Shown: piece after piece, positions 23,234 through 32,962 of the stretch
Position numbering within the stretch: position 1 is the first letter of the stretch
Layout of the letters: each line of letters opens with the position of its first letter
Origin: Okeania sp. SIO2B3
GTDB taxonomy: Bacteria > Cyanobacteriota > Cyanobacteriia > Cyanobacteriales > Microcoleaceae
DNA: 45,201 nucleotides
Direction of reading: 5' to 3'
Assembly: GCF_010672525.1 (NCBI RefSeq)
Contig: NZ_JAAHGH010000057.1
Coordinates: 1-45,201 of the forward strand
Notes under the pieces: model-generated
The model's input: only the letters and a program-made list of their open reading frames with translations
What the model was told of the DNA's origin: nothing
Database searches by the model: none
Program-made: the position numbers and the translations under genes

Positions 23234-26200
23234 TCATTCCCACTCCCCCTGTAATGTAAACGCCCCCCAATAATAGGGACTTATCCCACCCTCCAACATC
23301 TTCAATTGCGATGCCCGCAACGCCTCCACAGGAGATAACCCCCCCTCCAACATCCCTTGATAAAACTGCGACATCAAGTCCGCTGTTGCAGCATCATCCA
23401 CAACCCACAACGAACCTACCACCCGTTTTGCCCCTGCATACATGAATACCTTTGTCAAACCTACTAAACCTTCTCCTTTAATATCCTTTCCCTGAGCTGT
23501 TTGACACGCACTCAATACTACTAATTCTGCTGGCAAATTCAGGTTTAAAATATCATTCAGTCGGAGGAAACCGTTTTGCCAGTTACCATTTTTATCTACT
23601 AACGACATGACAACCCCTGATAATTCTGGTTGCCTACCGTTAGCAAAACCGTGGGTGGCAAAATGCACAATCTGATATTGGCTTAATTCTTCACTGGTTG
23701 CTGTTTCTCGGTTGGCTTGGAAATCGAAAGCTTGAGTGCGTTCCGACTCTGGTATTAAAGCCATAATTGCTTCTGCTTCAATGCGAGTAGCGGGAAGTCT
23801 ATCCCACTTAATACCAACATCTCTGGCTGCTCTATCTAATTGTTGTGCCTCTAGGGGAAAAGCACGACTGCGATTTTCTGATGTAGATATTGTGGTAGTT
23901 TTACCTGTAACCCTGGCATCATCAGGGCTAAATACTGGGTCGGCAATAATAGCCACTTTCTTCGGGGCAAGTTTTCGAGATTTTGTATCATTGCGGATAT
24001 TGGCAATAGTAGTAACTGAAGGGAGATTTACTATTTCGTGGTTGACTATTAAAGGTTGATAACTATCGCTGTCTTTGTCAGTATTTGGTATTGATAGGAC
24101 AGAAAAGGGAATTTCTTGTAAGAAGCGATCGGCAACTATTAATAAACGTTTTTTGTTTAATTTATTAGCAACAGGTTCGATCAGAATGTCTGTCAGTTCA
24201 TCAGCAGCACTATCAATTTTGGCTATGCCATTGCGTTCTCGTGGACTTGTTATTGTCGCCATTAACTCTATGGCAGCATTTTTAATTTCTGCTTGGGGAG
24301 GAAGTTGATAACTGTGGATGCTGTCTTTGGTGACTGCCCACAAATAGCTACTTTCTTCACCCAAGGAATATTGCAAAAGTAAGGTGTCATTATCTAATAC
24401 CTGTTGTTGAACTTCTTTGAGAGTAAGGGGTTGAGGTTGAGTTAGGGCTGCATAATTTGGGCTGGTGGTACGAATTTTGACGCGTAACTGGTTGTATTCA
24501 TCTATGAGTTGATCTCTTGTTTGTTCGATATTGGCTTTTTGTTCGGGGGTGTATTCTCCACTTAGGAGTTTTATCCGTTGGGTTTCGATGGCATTGAGTT
24601 TTTGTTGCAGCTCTGTTTCTGCCTTTGCTAGTTTGGGATCTATTCCTTGGCGGATATTGACACTAGCTTCGTTTAGGAGTTCGAGGAAGGCACGGGCGCG
24701 ACTGCGTTCGCTGGCGTGAAAGGCTTTGGCATCGTAACCTTGGTTTGGATTTTGTTTGTAGAGTTGCATGAGTAAGTCGATGTATAATTCATATCTATCC
24801 TGGACGGTAGCAAAGTAGAAGGCGCGGAGTTCAACACTAGCAATTTTGGTACGGAGGTCTTCAATTATTTCTAGGGATTTTTCTATAAAAGTTAGGCTTT
24901 CGGTGAGGTTGCCTTCGTCTCGTTTTAGCCAAGCTATATTATTGAGAGTGGTAGCTTCCCCACCCCGATCGCCTACTTGCCGCCTGAGAGGTAAAGCTTG
25001 ATTGTAGTAATTGAGAGCAATTTGTTTTTCTCCTAAGTCATCGTAGACATAGCCAATATTATGGAGAGTGGTTGCTTCCCCTCCTCGATCGCCTACTTGC
25101 CGCCTGAGAGGTAAAGCTTGTTCGTAATAATTGAGAGCAGTTTGTTTTTCTCCTAAGCTATTGTAGACAGCGCCAATATTATGGAGAGTGGTTGCTTCCA
25201 TTCTTTTATCCCCTACCTGCTGAAGTAGAGGTAAAGCTTGATTGTAGTAATTGAGTGCTGTTTGTTTTTCTCCTAAACTATCGTAGACACGGCCAATATT
25301 ATTGATAGTAACAGCTTCCCCTCGTTTATCCCCTACTTGCTGAAGTAGAGGTAAAGCTTGATTGTAGTAATTGAGTGCTGTTTGTTTTTCTCCTAAACTA
25401 TCGTAGACATAGCCAATATTATGGAGAGTGGTTGCTTCCATTCTTTTATCCCCTACTTGCTGAAGTAGAGGTAAAGCTTGTTCGTAATAATTGAGTGCTG
25501 TTTGTTTTTCTCCTAAACTATCGTAGACAACGCCAATATTATTAAGAGTGTTTGCTTCCATTCTTTTATCCCCTACTTGCTGAAGTAGAGGTAAAGCTTG
25601 TTCGTAATAATTGAGTGCTGTTTGTTTTTCTCCTAAACTATCGTAGACAACGCCAATATTATTAAGAGTGTTTGCTTCCATTCTTTTATCCCCTACCTGC
25701 TGAAGTAGAGGTAAAGCTTGTTCGTAATAATTGAGTGCTGTTTGTTTTTCTCCTAAACTATCGTAGACACGGCCAATATTATTGAGAGTACCAGCTTCCC
25801 CTCGTTTATCCCCTACTTGCTGAAGTAGAGGTAAAACTTGATTGTAGTAATTGAGAGCAATTTGTTTTTCTCCTAAGTCATCGTAGACAGCGCCAATATT
25901 ATTGAGAGTTATTGCTTCCACTCCTTTATCCCCTACTTGCTGAAGTAGAGGTAAAGCTTGTTCGTAATAATTGAGAGCAATTTGTTTTTCTCCTAAGTCA
26001 CTGTAGACAAGGCCAATATTATTGAGAGTGGTAGCTTCCATTCTTTTATCCCCTACTTGCTGAACTAGAGGTAATGCTTGATTGTAGAAAGTGAGTGCTT
26101 TTTGTTTTTCTCCTAAGCTAGAGTAGATACGGCCAATAGCAACAAGTGTAACTGCTTCCCCTCCTAAGTTACCCGTTTTCCTAAATAGTAATAGTGCTTC

Positions 26201-26422
26201 TTCCCATTTAGCAATAGCTTGACTCAAAGATTCTGCTGTACCTTGCTTCTTTAGTTCTAATCCCTCCTTCAATAATCTTCCTGCCTCAGCATCAGGGTTG
26301 GTTTGAGCAATAACTTCTCCCTTATTCACAATACTTGGCAACATTAATACAGGAAAACTGACATTAAATAACATCAGACTATTAATACTGAGAATAGATA
26401 ACCATCGTATCGGAGAAACCAT
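23234..26422 (-). CDS. TPR-CHAT protein (caspase-like protease domain), exported
   Basis: 1062 residues. A hydrophobic N-terminus ([20 protein letters not shown]) looks like a signal peptide or anchor, so the rest is probably periplasmic. Residues ~69-507 are 11 tetratricopeptide units of exactly 40 residues, ten of them close variants of [19 protein letters not shown]. Two more degenerate helices and a coiled region (~510-700) follow. The C-terminal third is a CHAT domain, a caspase-type peptidase: catalytic His in [12 protein letters not shown] (H924) and Cys in [12 protein letters not shown] (C973), ending [17 protein letters not shown] proteases act in regulated proteolysis, including some defence systems; cyanobacteria have many. 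Not in an obvious operon; its target is unknown. Confidence 0.93.
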   Translation of the reverse strand: MVSPIRWLSILSINSLMLFNVSFPVLMLPSIVNKGEVIAQTNPDAEAGRLLKEGLELKKQGTAESLSQAIAKWEEALLLFRKTGNLGGEAVTLVAIGRIYSSLGEKQKALTFYNQALPLVQQVGDKRMEATTLNNIGLVYSDLGEKQIALNYYEQALPLLQQVGDKGVEAITLNNIGAVYDDLGEKQIALNYYNQVLPLLQQVGDKRGEAGTLNNIGRVYDSLGEKQTALNYYEQALPLLQQVGDKRMEANTLNNIGVVYDSLGEKQTALNYYEQALPLLQQVGDKRMEANTLNNIGVVYDSLGEKQTALNYYEQALPLLQQVGDKRMEATTLHNIGYVYDSLGEKQTALNYYNQALPLLQQVGDKRGEAVTINNIGRVYDSLGEKQTALNYYNQALPLLQQVGDKRMEATTLHNIGAVYNSLGEKQTALNYYEQALPLRRQVGDRGGEATTLHNIGYVYDDLGEKQIALNYYNQALPLRRQVGDRGGEATTLNNIAWLKRDEGNLTESLTFIEKSLEIIEDLRTKIASVELRAFYFATVQDRYELYIDLLMQLYKQNPNQGYDAKAFHASERSRARAFLELLNEASVNIRQGIDPKLAKAETELQQKLNAIETQRIKLLSGEYTPEQKANIEQTRDQLIDEYNQLRVKIRTTSPNYAALTQPQPLTLKEVQQQVLDNDTLLLQYSLGEESSYLWAVTKDSIHSYQLPPQAEIKNAAIELMATITSPRERNGIAKIDSAADELTDILIEPVANKLNKKRLLIVADRFLQEIPFSVLSIPNTDKDSDSYQPLIVNHEIVNLPSVTTIANIRNDTKSRKLAPKKVAIIADPVFSPDDARVTGKTTTISTSENRSRAFPLEAQQLDRAARDVGIKWDRLPATRIEAEAIMALIPESERTQAFDFQANRETATSEELSQYQIVHFATHGFANGRQPELSGVVMSLVDKNGNWQNGFLRLNDILNLNLPAELVVLSACQTAQGKDIKGEGLVGLTKVFMYAGAKRVVGSLWVVDDAATADLMSQFYQGMLEGGLSPVEALRASQLKMLEGGISPYYWGAFTLQGEWE
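24902..26101 (-). repeat. 120-bp tandem repeat array encoding ten TPR units
   Basis: Ten 120-bp DNA units encode residues 108-507 of the CHAT protein. The two adjacent units at residues 228-267 and 268-307 are identical in protein sequence and almost identical in DNA, pointing to recent duplication or conversion. The copy number probably varies between strains. Confidence 0.85.
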
Positions 26423-26718
26423 AGATATTACCCCTTTCTAAGCAATTAGAAAATTTCATATCAATATACTTCTTGTTTAAAAAAAGATATGCAGTATCCA
26501 GTAGCTTGGGTTAAGCGACAGCGCAACCCAACAATTACAAATATTGGTGATGCTACATTGTAATGGTTGTGAATTCTCCAGCAATATTTGTTACCAGAAC
26601 AGTGGGAGCATCTTGCTCCCATACTAGATATTCTTTTTTGCTGTATACCATTACGCGAGCAGGACGATCTTTTTGTTGAGTTTCCCTATGTCAACCCAAC
26701 CTACAAACTCAGATTTCT
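26423..26718. other. Gap with cyanobacterial GGTTGGGTT repeats
   Basis: Contains AGCTTGGGTTAAGCG and GCGCAACCCAAC (about 26502-26532), the GGGAGCATCTTGCTCCC hairpin, and GTTGAGTTTCCCTATGTCAA plus CCCAACCTAC (about 26674-26703). The last motif recurs at 27754-27783 and, inverted, at 19601-19635. No gene seen. Confidence 0.5.
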
Positions 26719-27462
26719 TTAACTGCTTGGATCGACAAACTGTTCCACAGTATCCAAAGACAAAGAAAGAGCTTCAGCAACTTGAGTAGTAGTCAAACCC
26801 ATCTCTAATAATTTAGGAATAGCTTCTAACTGCTGTTGAGCAATAGCATTTCGTTCCCCTTCAGCAATTTCAGCTCGTTGACGCTCTTGTTCTCTTTGTG
26901 CCCGTATTTCTATCGGAGTAACAAAACGCTCTCCATCAGGCCGATACAATTGTAATTCTGTACCTTCTTTTTCAAAGCGAACTCCCAAGCGCGGACTAAC
27001 CCAACCCTCAATTAATTTTATGGGAGTTAAAATTTTTCCCGAACGCAGCCAACCTTTTAACCTACCTGTATCTGGATTATAAACATAGTACTCTTCTACT
27101 CCGAATTGAGTATAGAATTCTAATTTTGTTCCTTCCAACTCCGCAATACTATTACTAGCAGAAGCTATTTCAAATACAACTTGGGGAGGAATATTATCTT
27201 CTTCCCATTGCTTGTAGGAGCGGCGATCGCCTGGAGGACGACCGAAAACTACCATCACATCGGGAGCTTGTTTGACCCAAGGTTGTCTGTATTGAGGATA
27301 CCAAAATAGGTCTCCAGCAATGAAAACATTAGGGTCATCTTTATAGAGGTCAGCTAAACCCCAAACAATAACAGTAATTAAACGGAATTGAACAGTATTA
27401 TCAGCCAAGGGTAAACCATCACTTTCTGGATAAATAATTTCTGGTGTTGTAGAAGATGTCAT
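26719..27462 (-). CDS. Uma2 family (DUF820) endonuclease-like protein
   Basis: 247 residues. The core is the PD-(D/E)xK-type fold of Uma2: QAPDVMVVFG supplies the Pro-Asp, and PPQVVFEIASASN the acidic residue, with GTKLEFYTQFGVEEYYVYNP after it. The C-terminal tail is a charged coiled coil (IRAQREQERQRAEIAEGERN) followed by a helix that resembles a small recognition helix (TTTQVAEALSLSLDTVEQF). These proteins are very numerous in cyanobacteria; the nuclease assignment comes from fold comparison and the biological role is unknown. The start is ATG 27462, next to a short TATCAGTT repeat. Unrelated to its efflux neighbours as far as the sequence shows. Confidence 0.88.
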   Translation of the reverse strand: MTSSTTPEIIYPESDGLPLADNTVQFRLITVIVWGLADLYKDDPNVFIAGDLFWYPQYRQPWVKQAPDVMVVFGRPPGDRRSYKQWEEDNIPPQVVFEIASASNSIAELEGTKLEFYTQFGVEEYYVYNPDTGRLKGWLRSGKILTPIKLIEGWVSPRLGVRFEKEGTELQLYRPDGERFVTPIEIRAQREQERQRAEIAEGERNAIAQQQLEAIPKLLEMGLTTTQVAEALSLSLDTVEQFVDPSS

Positions 27463-27841
27463 TTCAGTTATCAGTTAAAACTATCTCTTACAATAAGACA
27501 TTTAAGATTATATCCGCCAGGGATTGAAATCCCAGGCTCATAGCAAAAGTCTTCTGAAGAAGACTATTTTTTATCTCTCGGCTAAAACAAAACTAAGAGC
27601 CTCATTGTTAGTGTTTTCAACATAATATTAGTCCATTAAAATGGACTTCAGCTCTTAGCCAAGAAATTTATTTCTTGGCAGGTATAAAACCATAAGCTTA
27701 AACAAAAAAGCATATTAAAAATAGTGGGATAGGTTCAACAATTACAAATCTTTGTTGGGTTTCCTTACGTCAACCCAACCTACAAATACAAAGTTGCCTA
27801 AACTTCATCTAACTTCAGTAGGGGCGAATGGCCATTCGCCC
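27463..27841. repeat. Gap with a series of short dispersed hairpins
   Basis: Four hairpins follow each other: GGGATTGAAATCCC, AGTCTTCTGAAGAAGACT, AGTCCATTAAAATGGACT, and GCCAAGAAATTTATTTCTTGG. The last recurs at about 30091-30113. The GTTGGGTTTCCTTACGTCAA repeat and a GGGGCGAATGGCCATTCGCC palindrome (27822-27841) complete the gap. The palindrome ends one base before the HlyD stop codon and could serve as its terminator. Confidence 0.55.
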
Positions 27842-29725
27842 CTACTGACTTCTAACTTCTGATTTCACAAACTGCCCTGGTGTTAATTGATTAGTTCCAT
27901 TAGTCACAATCAAATCTCCCGGTTGCAATACTCCCCGCACCAAACTCCTGTCTCCCTCCGTATGCAACACTTCAACCATTCGTTTTTCAGTCTGATAAGT
28001 TCCCGCAGGTAAATCCAAATCTGACTGCGAAGGTGGTACAAGGGCATAACTTGCCAACAACCCCCGCTCTCCCCAAACTAAAGCAGAAGTAGGCAACCAA
28101 TATCCTTCCATCCCATAAGTCTGATTTAATCCCAGACGAACAACAGTACCAGGAGCAATACTTTGAGGTAGTGCCAAAATCACAGTTTGCGTCCGAGTCA
28201 TAGAATCTACTTCTGGTAAGATCGACAGCACTCTTGCACTATAAATTCTCTCTCCCACCCTAACCTCCTGCTGACTGCCAACTCTCAGACTGGAAGTATT
28301 CGCTGGTGGCACCCCAACTCTAACCTTCCTTTCACCACCCTCAACCAAACGCACAACACCCTGACCAGCATTAACCACAACTCCTTCATCTAAATGTCGG
28401 ACTGAAACAGTACCAGAAAAAGGTGCAAATAGAGTACTCTTTCTCAGAACAACATCAATTTCAGAAATTTGTGCCTCGAAACCTCTAATTTCTGCTTGTT
28501 GAGCTTCTATTTGTTCCCTACGAGTTCCAGCAATAAGTTCGTCTAACTGACTTTGCACCTGACCTACCCTAGCTCGTTGAGCCTCTATTTGTTCGCTGCG
28601 AGTTCCAGCAATAAGTTCGTCTAACTGACTTTGCACCTGACTTACCCTAGCTCGTTGAGCCTCTATTTGTTCGCTGCGAGTTCCGGCAATAAGTTCGTCT
28701 AACTGACTTTGCGCCTGACCTACCCGTGCTTGTTGAGCTTCTACTTGTTCCCTACGAGTACCTGTTTCCAGTTTCTCTAGTTCGCTCTTTGCTTGTTCCA
28801 GTCTTGCTTGTAAAGTATCTGCTTGAGTTGAAGCTTCGTCAAACTGCTCTTGAGAAATTGCTCCTTCGTTATAAAGTTCTTCACGTCGTTTTTCCTGAAG
28901 GCGAGCGAGATTTAATTGTTCTTCTAAGTCCAAAACTCCCGAACGAGCAACTTCAATATCTTCAATACGCGCTCCAGTTTGCAACTCCTGCAATTTTGCT
29001 TGTTCTTGGAGTAGGGATGCACGAGTCGCTGCTATTACTTCTGGTCTGGGTCCAGTTTGCAACTCCTGTAATTTTGCTTGTTCTTGGAGTAGGGATGCGC
29101 GAGTCGCTGCAATTACTTCTGGTCTGGGCCCGGTTTGCAACTCCCGTAATTTTGCTTGTTCTTGGGCCAGGGATGCACGGGTGGCTGCAATTACTTCTGG
29201 CCTTGCTCCGTTTTCTAGTTCTCTGAGTGTGGCGATCGCTCTATCTTTCTGTGCTATTAATACTGCTTTTTGGGCTTTTGTTTGGCTAGTGTCCAGTTGA
29301 GCGATCGCTGTTCCTTTAGTTACTTCTTCTCCTTCTTCTATATATATAGATGTGAGTAAACCAGATTGTTCAAAACCTAATTCACTGGTTCTTTTGGCTT
29401 CTACAATTCCTGTGTAACTCTGGGAAACGGAATAGGAGTTTACTAATTTAATTGGGATAGCTTGAACGGATAGGATATTGGGAAGAGTGGTTTCTAAGTT
29501 TGGTTTGGCAGAAATATTCCGCTCCTGAATAAATTTTAGACCGCCAAAAGCTATTCCTAAAGTAACTAACACCAGGCCAACCCGAAGAAATTTTCTATCT
29601 TTGACTTTAGGCTTTAAATTAGTGACTTCTGACTGAATTGGTAAAGTTTCCATCTTTTCAGTTAAGATTTCCACTTTGCCATTCATTTCATGGGGTTTAG
29701 AGTCTAGCAAATTATTCTCTTTCAT
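27842..29725 (-). CDS. HlyD-type membrane fusion protein (RND/ABC efflux adaptor) with expanded hairpin
   Basis: 627 residues. A cytoplasmic tail of ~45 residues precedes one TM helix (VGLVLVTLGIAFGGLKFI). Then comes the lipoyl-like half-motif (GLLTSIYIEEGEEVTKGTAI), a very long alpha-helical hairpin (~150-400), the second lipoyl half (STLFAPFSGTVSVRHLDEG) and the beta-barrel/membrane-proximal domains (VRVGVPPANTSSLRVGSQQE to the end). Each arm of the hairpin has four 26-residue units: ELQTGPRPEVIAATRASL type going out and ELIAGTRSEQIEAQRARV type coming back. The turn holds RREELYNEGAISQEQFDEA, the tip motif that contacts TolC-like channels. It would bridge an RND pump and an outer-membrane channel. 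The two RND genes downstream on the same strand are the natural partners. The family is usually about 350-500 residues, so this one is long. Confidence 0.92.
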   Translation of the reverse strand: MKENNLLDSKPHEMNGKVEILTEKMETLPIQSEVTNLKPKVKDRKFLRVGLVLVTLGIAFGGLKFIQERNISAKPNLETTLPNILSVQAIPIKLVNSYSVSQSYTGIVEAKRTSELGFEQSGLLTSIYIEEGEEVTKGTAIAQLDTSQTKAQKAVLIAQKDRAIATLRELENGARPEVIAATRASLAQEQAKLRELQTGPRPEVIAATRASLLQEQAKLQELQTGPRPEVIAATRASLLQEQAKLQELQTGARIEDIEVARSGVLDLEEQLNLARLQEKRREELYNEGAISQEQFDEASTQADTLQARLEQAKSELEKLETGTRREQVEAQQARVGQAQSQLDELIAGTRSEQIEAQRARVSQVQSQLDELIAGTRSEQIEAQRARVGQVQSQLDELIAGTRREQIEAQQAEIRGFEAQISEIDVVLRKSTLFAPFSGTVSVRHLDEGVVVNAGQGVVRLVEGGERKVRVGVPPANTSSLRVGSQQEVRVGERIYSARVLSILPEVDSMTRTQTVILALPQSIAPGTVVRLGLNQTYGMEGYWLPTSALVWGERGLLASYALVPPSQSDLDLPAGTYQTEKRMVEVLHTEGDRSLVRGVLQPGDLIVTNGTNQLTPGQFVKSEVRSQ

Positions 29726-30499
29726 TGCTTTAAAATTTAGCTTAAGTAGAGATTATAAAATTTTTGTTAAATAGCCTATCAGCTTTTAGCATTTCTGTAC
29801 CGGAATGCTCCGCAAATGCGCAAAGCTGACCGCTGACTGCTGACCGCTGACTGCTCCTTTAAGTTAGATTCAAATGGACATTTAAAACAATCGTTTGATT
29901 TATTTTAATTAAAACATACGTTTGAAATAATTGCAAAGGGAAGGAAGAAGGCAGAAGGCAGAAGGAAGAAGGCAGAAGGCAGAAGGCAGAAGGGAAAGAA
30001 AGGTTCAAAATGGGAATTGCTATATAATATCAAGTCTCATTAATGAGCTGTAATTATCTTTAGTCATCTTTAGATGACTTCTGTTGTGAGCCAAGAAATT
30101 TATTTCCTGGCGGATGACTTGGCGGATGACTTGGCACGGGAGCAAGATGCTCCCACTGCCGTACCTTATAACAAAAATATAGCAATGAGCGCTGGTATAT
30201 TTACAAATTGCAGGAGAGGCCAAATAGCTAAAAGTCTTATATTATCTGTTTTTTTATTCCCCTCCTGGGAGGGGGAGGGGCGAGGGGTGGGTTGCCAGAT
30301 GAGCTGTTGCCAGATGAGCTGTTGCCTGCGCACAGCGCTATAATGCAATGCACGACCATTAGAATGGCACTACCACCGACTTTTTTTGATGTTAATCAAG
30401 GCGCATATCGGCTTGTCGCACCTAAATTAAGCCTAAGCTTTATCTCCAAGAAACCCATCCAATTCGACGTAGTTTCATACGATTAAAACCTAAAAAGAC
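29726..30499. other. Intergenic stretch with degenerate MITE modules and hairpins
   Basis: Contains degenerate GTAAGCATT-family modules (ACCGGAATGCTCCGC near 29801-29815), a GAAGGCA heptamer array (29946-29993), hairpins TCATCTTTAGATGA and CCAAGAAATTTATTTCCTGG, a tandem GCGGATGACTTG pair (about 30112-30135), and a G-rich CCTCCTGGGAGGGGG repeat (30259-30294). A frame near 30345-30486 (RMALPPTFFDVNQGAYRLVA) looks slightly gene-like but is not recognised. No firm gene. Confidence 0.5.
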
Positions 30500-32203
30500 A
30501 TGATATTAATGATAAAATCTGACATCAAAAATAGACTACTTTTAGGGAGAAATGTTTTGCAAATATTGAAAATTCATGGTATTGAGAAAAAAAATAATAA
30601 TCGTAAAATTTGTATCCTTATTAGCTTGATTTTAATCAATTTGTCATGTTTAAACACTCGCAGTACTCTGGCAACAGAAGAAAAACAGGAGTTGATGGGA
30701 GAAATTCAAAAGTATGCTGAAGAATTTAGTAATTCTAAATCTAATGACCCCATTACTCAACAAATACCTGTTTACCAACTAGATGATATTTTACCCACTG
30801 ACTGGGCCTATGAAGCATTAATAAGTTTACGCGATCGCTACGACTGTCTCTCCGGTTATCCTGATAACACTTACCGAGGCAACCGCGCCATCACTCGATA
30901 TGAATTTGCCGCAGCTGTAAACGCTTGTTGGCAAACCATCGAAAGTTTCCTGGCAGAAAGTCAAGCAGAATTAATTCAACAAGACGACCTGATAATTATC
31001 GAAAGACTTATACAAGATTTTCAGGTAGAAATAGCTAACCTCAAAGCACGCACTGAGGGTTTAGAAAATCGAGTAGATGCTCTAGAAGCACAACAGTTTT
31101 CCACTACCACGAAATTAAACGGTCAGACAATTTTTGCCGTGAATGCTGGTGGGTTTGATGGCGACCGACTCATTGACCCCAATGGAATAGAGCTTGCAGA
31201 CGAAAACCCTCAAGCGACCTTTCTCTATCGAGTAGCTTTAGATTTTGATACCAGTTTCCGAGGTACAGACTTATTAAAACTGCGGGTTGATACAGGAAGT
31301 AATGGCTTTATTGATAATGCTACAGCTGTACTCGAACCCAACTTTGGCAGTATTCTAGATTTCTCCAAACGCCCCCCACGAAATGATGATGTTGGTATTG
31401 GGAGAGTATTCTACAGTTTTCAGGTAGTAAAAAATTTATCTCTATCTATCGGACCGTTAATAGAAGCATTGGATTATATAGATAATAACAGTTATGCAGA
31501 TTTAAGCTTTCGCGACTTTTCCACAGAAAACCTAGTTTATAACTACGTTGCATTTCCTGTTAACGGTATCGGTGGTGGAGCAATATTAGAATGGAATCCT
31601 GGTGGCAGTGCTTTCAATCTTCGTGCTTTATATATTGCCCCAGATTCAGCTAACCCTTCCCAAAATGGTCAAGGTCCTTTGCCAGTCTCTATCTTTACAT
31701 TATTACTTTATCCTGATGGCAGGGGGTCCCGGGGTCTATTTGGTTTTCATCAAGGAATGGTGGAATTTGAATATAACCCTTCCTCTAGATTTAGTCTACG
31801 TTTACTTTACAGTGGAGGAAAAGTTTTTTCTCGCAATTTTGATGCGGTGGGAGTAAATTTTGAGTGGGGTTTTTCTGACAAGTTTGCTGTTTTTGGTCGC
31901 TATGGTTATAGCAGCTATGACGATACAGATTTTGGAGATATTAATCCGAATTATTGGATGGCAGGTCTTTCTGGATTAGATGTTTTACAAGAAGGCGATC
32001 GCTTGGGAGTTGCAGTTGGACAGCCTTTTGTTGTGGATGAAATTGGTAATTCAACTCAGACAAATTTGGAAGTTTTTTATAATTATGCAGTGAATGATAA
32101 TATTCAGATTTCTCCTGTTTTGCAAGTTGTTTTTGACCCTAGTAATCAAAAGAGTAATGGTACGATTTTTACTGGTACGTTACGCACTGTTTTTTATTTT
32201 TGA
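30500..32203 (+). CDS. Cyanobacterial SLH-domain porin (OprB-like, iron uptake porin type)
   Basis: 567 residues. A signal-peptide-like segment (ICILISLILINLSCLNTRST) sits after an extended basic N-terminus, so the true start may be a later codon. An SLH domain follows (DILPTDWAYEALISLRDRYD to ITRYEFAAAVNACWQTI), which anchors to the cell wall, then a coiled coil (DFQVEIANLKARTEGLENRV) and a beta barrel of OprB type (FLYRVALDFDTSFRGTD, YSFQVVKNLSLSIGPL, NYWMAGLSGLDVL). It ends LRTVFYF, with the C-terminal aromatic residue needed for outer-membrane insertion. Such proteins are the main cyanobacterial outer-membrane channels for small solutes or ions. The last 39 codons are duplicated twice downstream. 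The HlyD gene diverges 774 bp upstream. Confidence 0.9.
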   Translation: MILMIKSDIKNRLLLGRNVLQILKIHGIEKKNNNRKICILISLILINLSCLNTRSTLATEEKQELMGEIQKYAEEFSNSKSNDPITQQIPVYQLDDILPTDWAYEALISLRDRYDCLSGYPDNTYRGNRAITRYEFAAAVNACWQTIESFLAESQAELIQQDDLIIIERLIQDFQVEIANLKARTEGLENRVDALEAQQFSTTTKLNGQTIFAVNAGGFDGDRLIDPNGIELADENPQATFLYRVALDFDTSFRGTDLLKLRVDTGSNGFIDNATAVLEPNFGSILDFSKRPPRNDDVGIGRVFYSFQVVKNLSLSIGPLIEALDYIDNNSYADLSFRDFSTENLVYNYVAFPVNGIGGGAILEWNPGGSAFNLRALYIAPDSANPSQNGQGPLPVSIFTLLLYPDGRGSRGLFGFHQGMVEFEYNPSSRFSLRLLYSGGKVFSRNFDAVGVNFEWGFSDKFAVFGRYGYSSYDDTDFGDINPNYWMAGLSGLDVLQEGDRLGVAVGQPFVVDEIGNSTQTNLEVFYNYAVNDNIQISPVLQVVFDPSNQKSNGTIFTGTLRTVFYF

Positions 32204-32697
32204 AGAAAGTTTTAGATGGTAGGTGGTAGGTGGAGAGTTAGGACAGATCAAAAGCTTAAAACTCAGACAAACCAATATTTTTCCTTCTTCCTTCTTCCCT
32301 CTTCCTTCTTCCTTCTGGTAGCGGTGAACGATAATATTCAAATTTCTCCTGTTTTACAAGTTGTTTTTGACCCTAGTAATCAAAAGAGTAATGGCACTAT
32401 TTTTACTGGTACATTACGGACTGTTTTTTATTTTTGAAGAAAGTTGTAGGTGGTAGGTGGTAGGTGGAGAGTTAGGACAGATCAAAAGCTTAAAACTCAG
32501 ACAAACCAATATTTTTCCTTCTTCCTTCTTCCCTCTTCCTTCTTCCTTCTGGTAGCAGTGAACGATAATATTCAAATTTCTCCTGTTTTACAAGTTGTTT
32601 TTGACCCTAGTAATCAAAAGAGTAATGGTACGATTTTTACTGGTACATTACGGACTGTTTTTTATTTTTGAAGAAAGTTTTAGATGGTAGGTATACT
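32087..32697 (+). repeat. 234-bp tandem repeat containing copies of the porin 3' end
   Basis: The last 117 bases of the porin (32087-32203) plus 117 bases of spacer recur with a period of exactly 234: porin tails at 32087-32203, 32321-32437 and 32555-32671, spacers at 32204-32320 and 32438-32554, and a partial third from 32672. Copies 2 and 3 are closer to each other than to copy 1. The spacer contains CTTCTTC heptamers. The 73-codon frames that appear here are tail copies fused to spacer and are not genes. A diverged third spacer lies near 32838-32920. Confidence 0.9.
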
Positions 32698-32962
32698 GTT
32701 TAACCGGATTTTATAAAAGAGAGTATTTATCAAATAAATTAGGACTTAAGTATTACAACGTATTTTCCTCATTGCGACCCATAGGAAAGCAATCTTCAAT
32801 CCTAGTTTTTTCTACCTCATTCCAAGGAAAGGGCGCGGACAAATAGAAAGCTTAAAACTCACACAAAGCAATATATTCCCTCTTCCCTCTTCCCTCTTCC
32901 TTCTTCCTTCTTCCTTCTGCTATATAATATTATTTTATCAGTTACTACCGGAGAAAAAAAAT

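Noticed and set aside
22849-23270. Overlapping frames on both strands rich in Ser, Gly and Pro
   Set aside because: They lie in or beside the inverted-repeat element 22886-23150 and translate G-rich repeats on both strands.
24902-26101. Regular 120-bp periodic repeat that could be mistaken for a CRISPR-like array
   Set aside because: The periodicity is the codon-level repeat of TPR units inside one open gene; no unique spacers.
28726-29226. 166-codon plus-strand frame
   Set aside because: Antisense of the repetitive HlyD hairpin region; Leu/Val-rich product is a shadow of the repeated helices.
30074-30486. Two overlapping plus-strand frames before the porin
   Set aside because: Their sequence is made of short direct repeats, the CTCCTGGGAGGGG repeat and hairpins; only the last ~45 codons look gene-like and they match nothing known to me.
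32216-32671. Two 73-codon frames that look like a small duplicated gene pair
   Set aside because: They are porin tail copies read together with repetitive spacer; the N-terminal half is translated heptamer repeat and there is no ribosome site.
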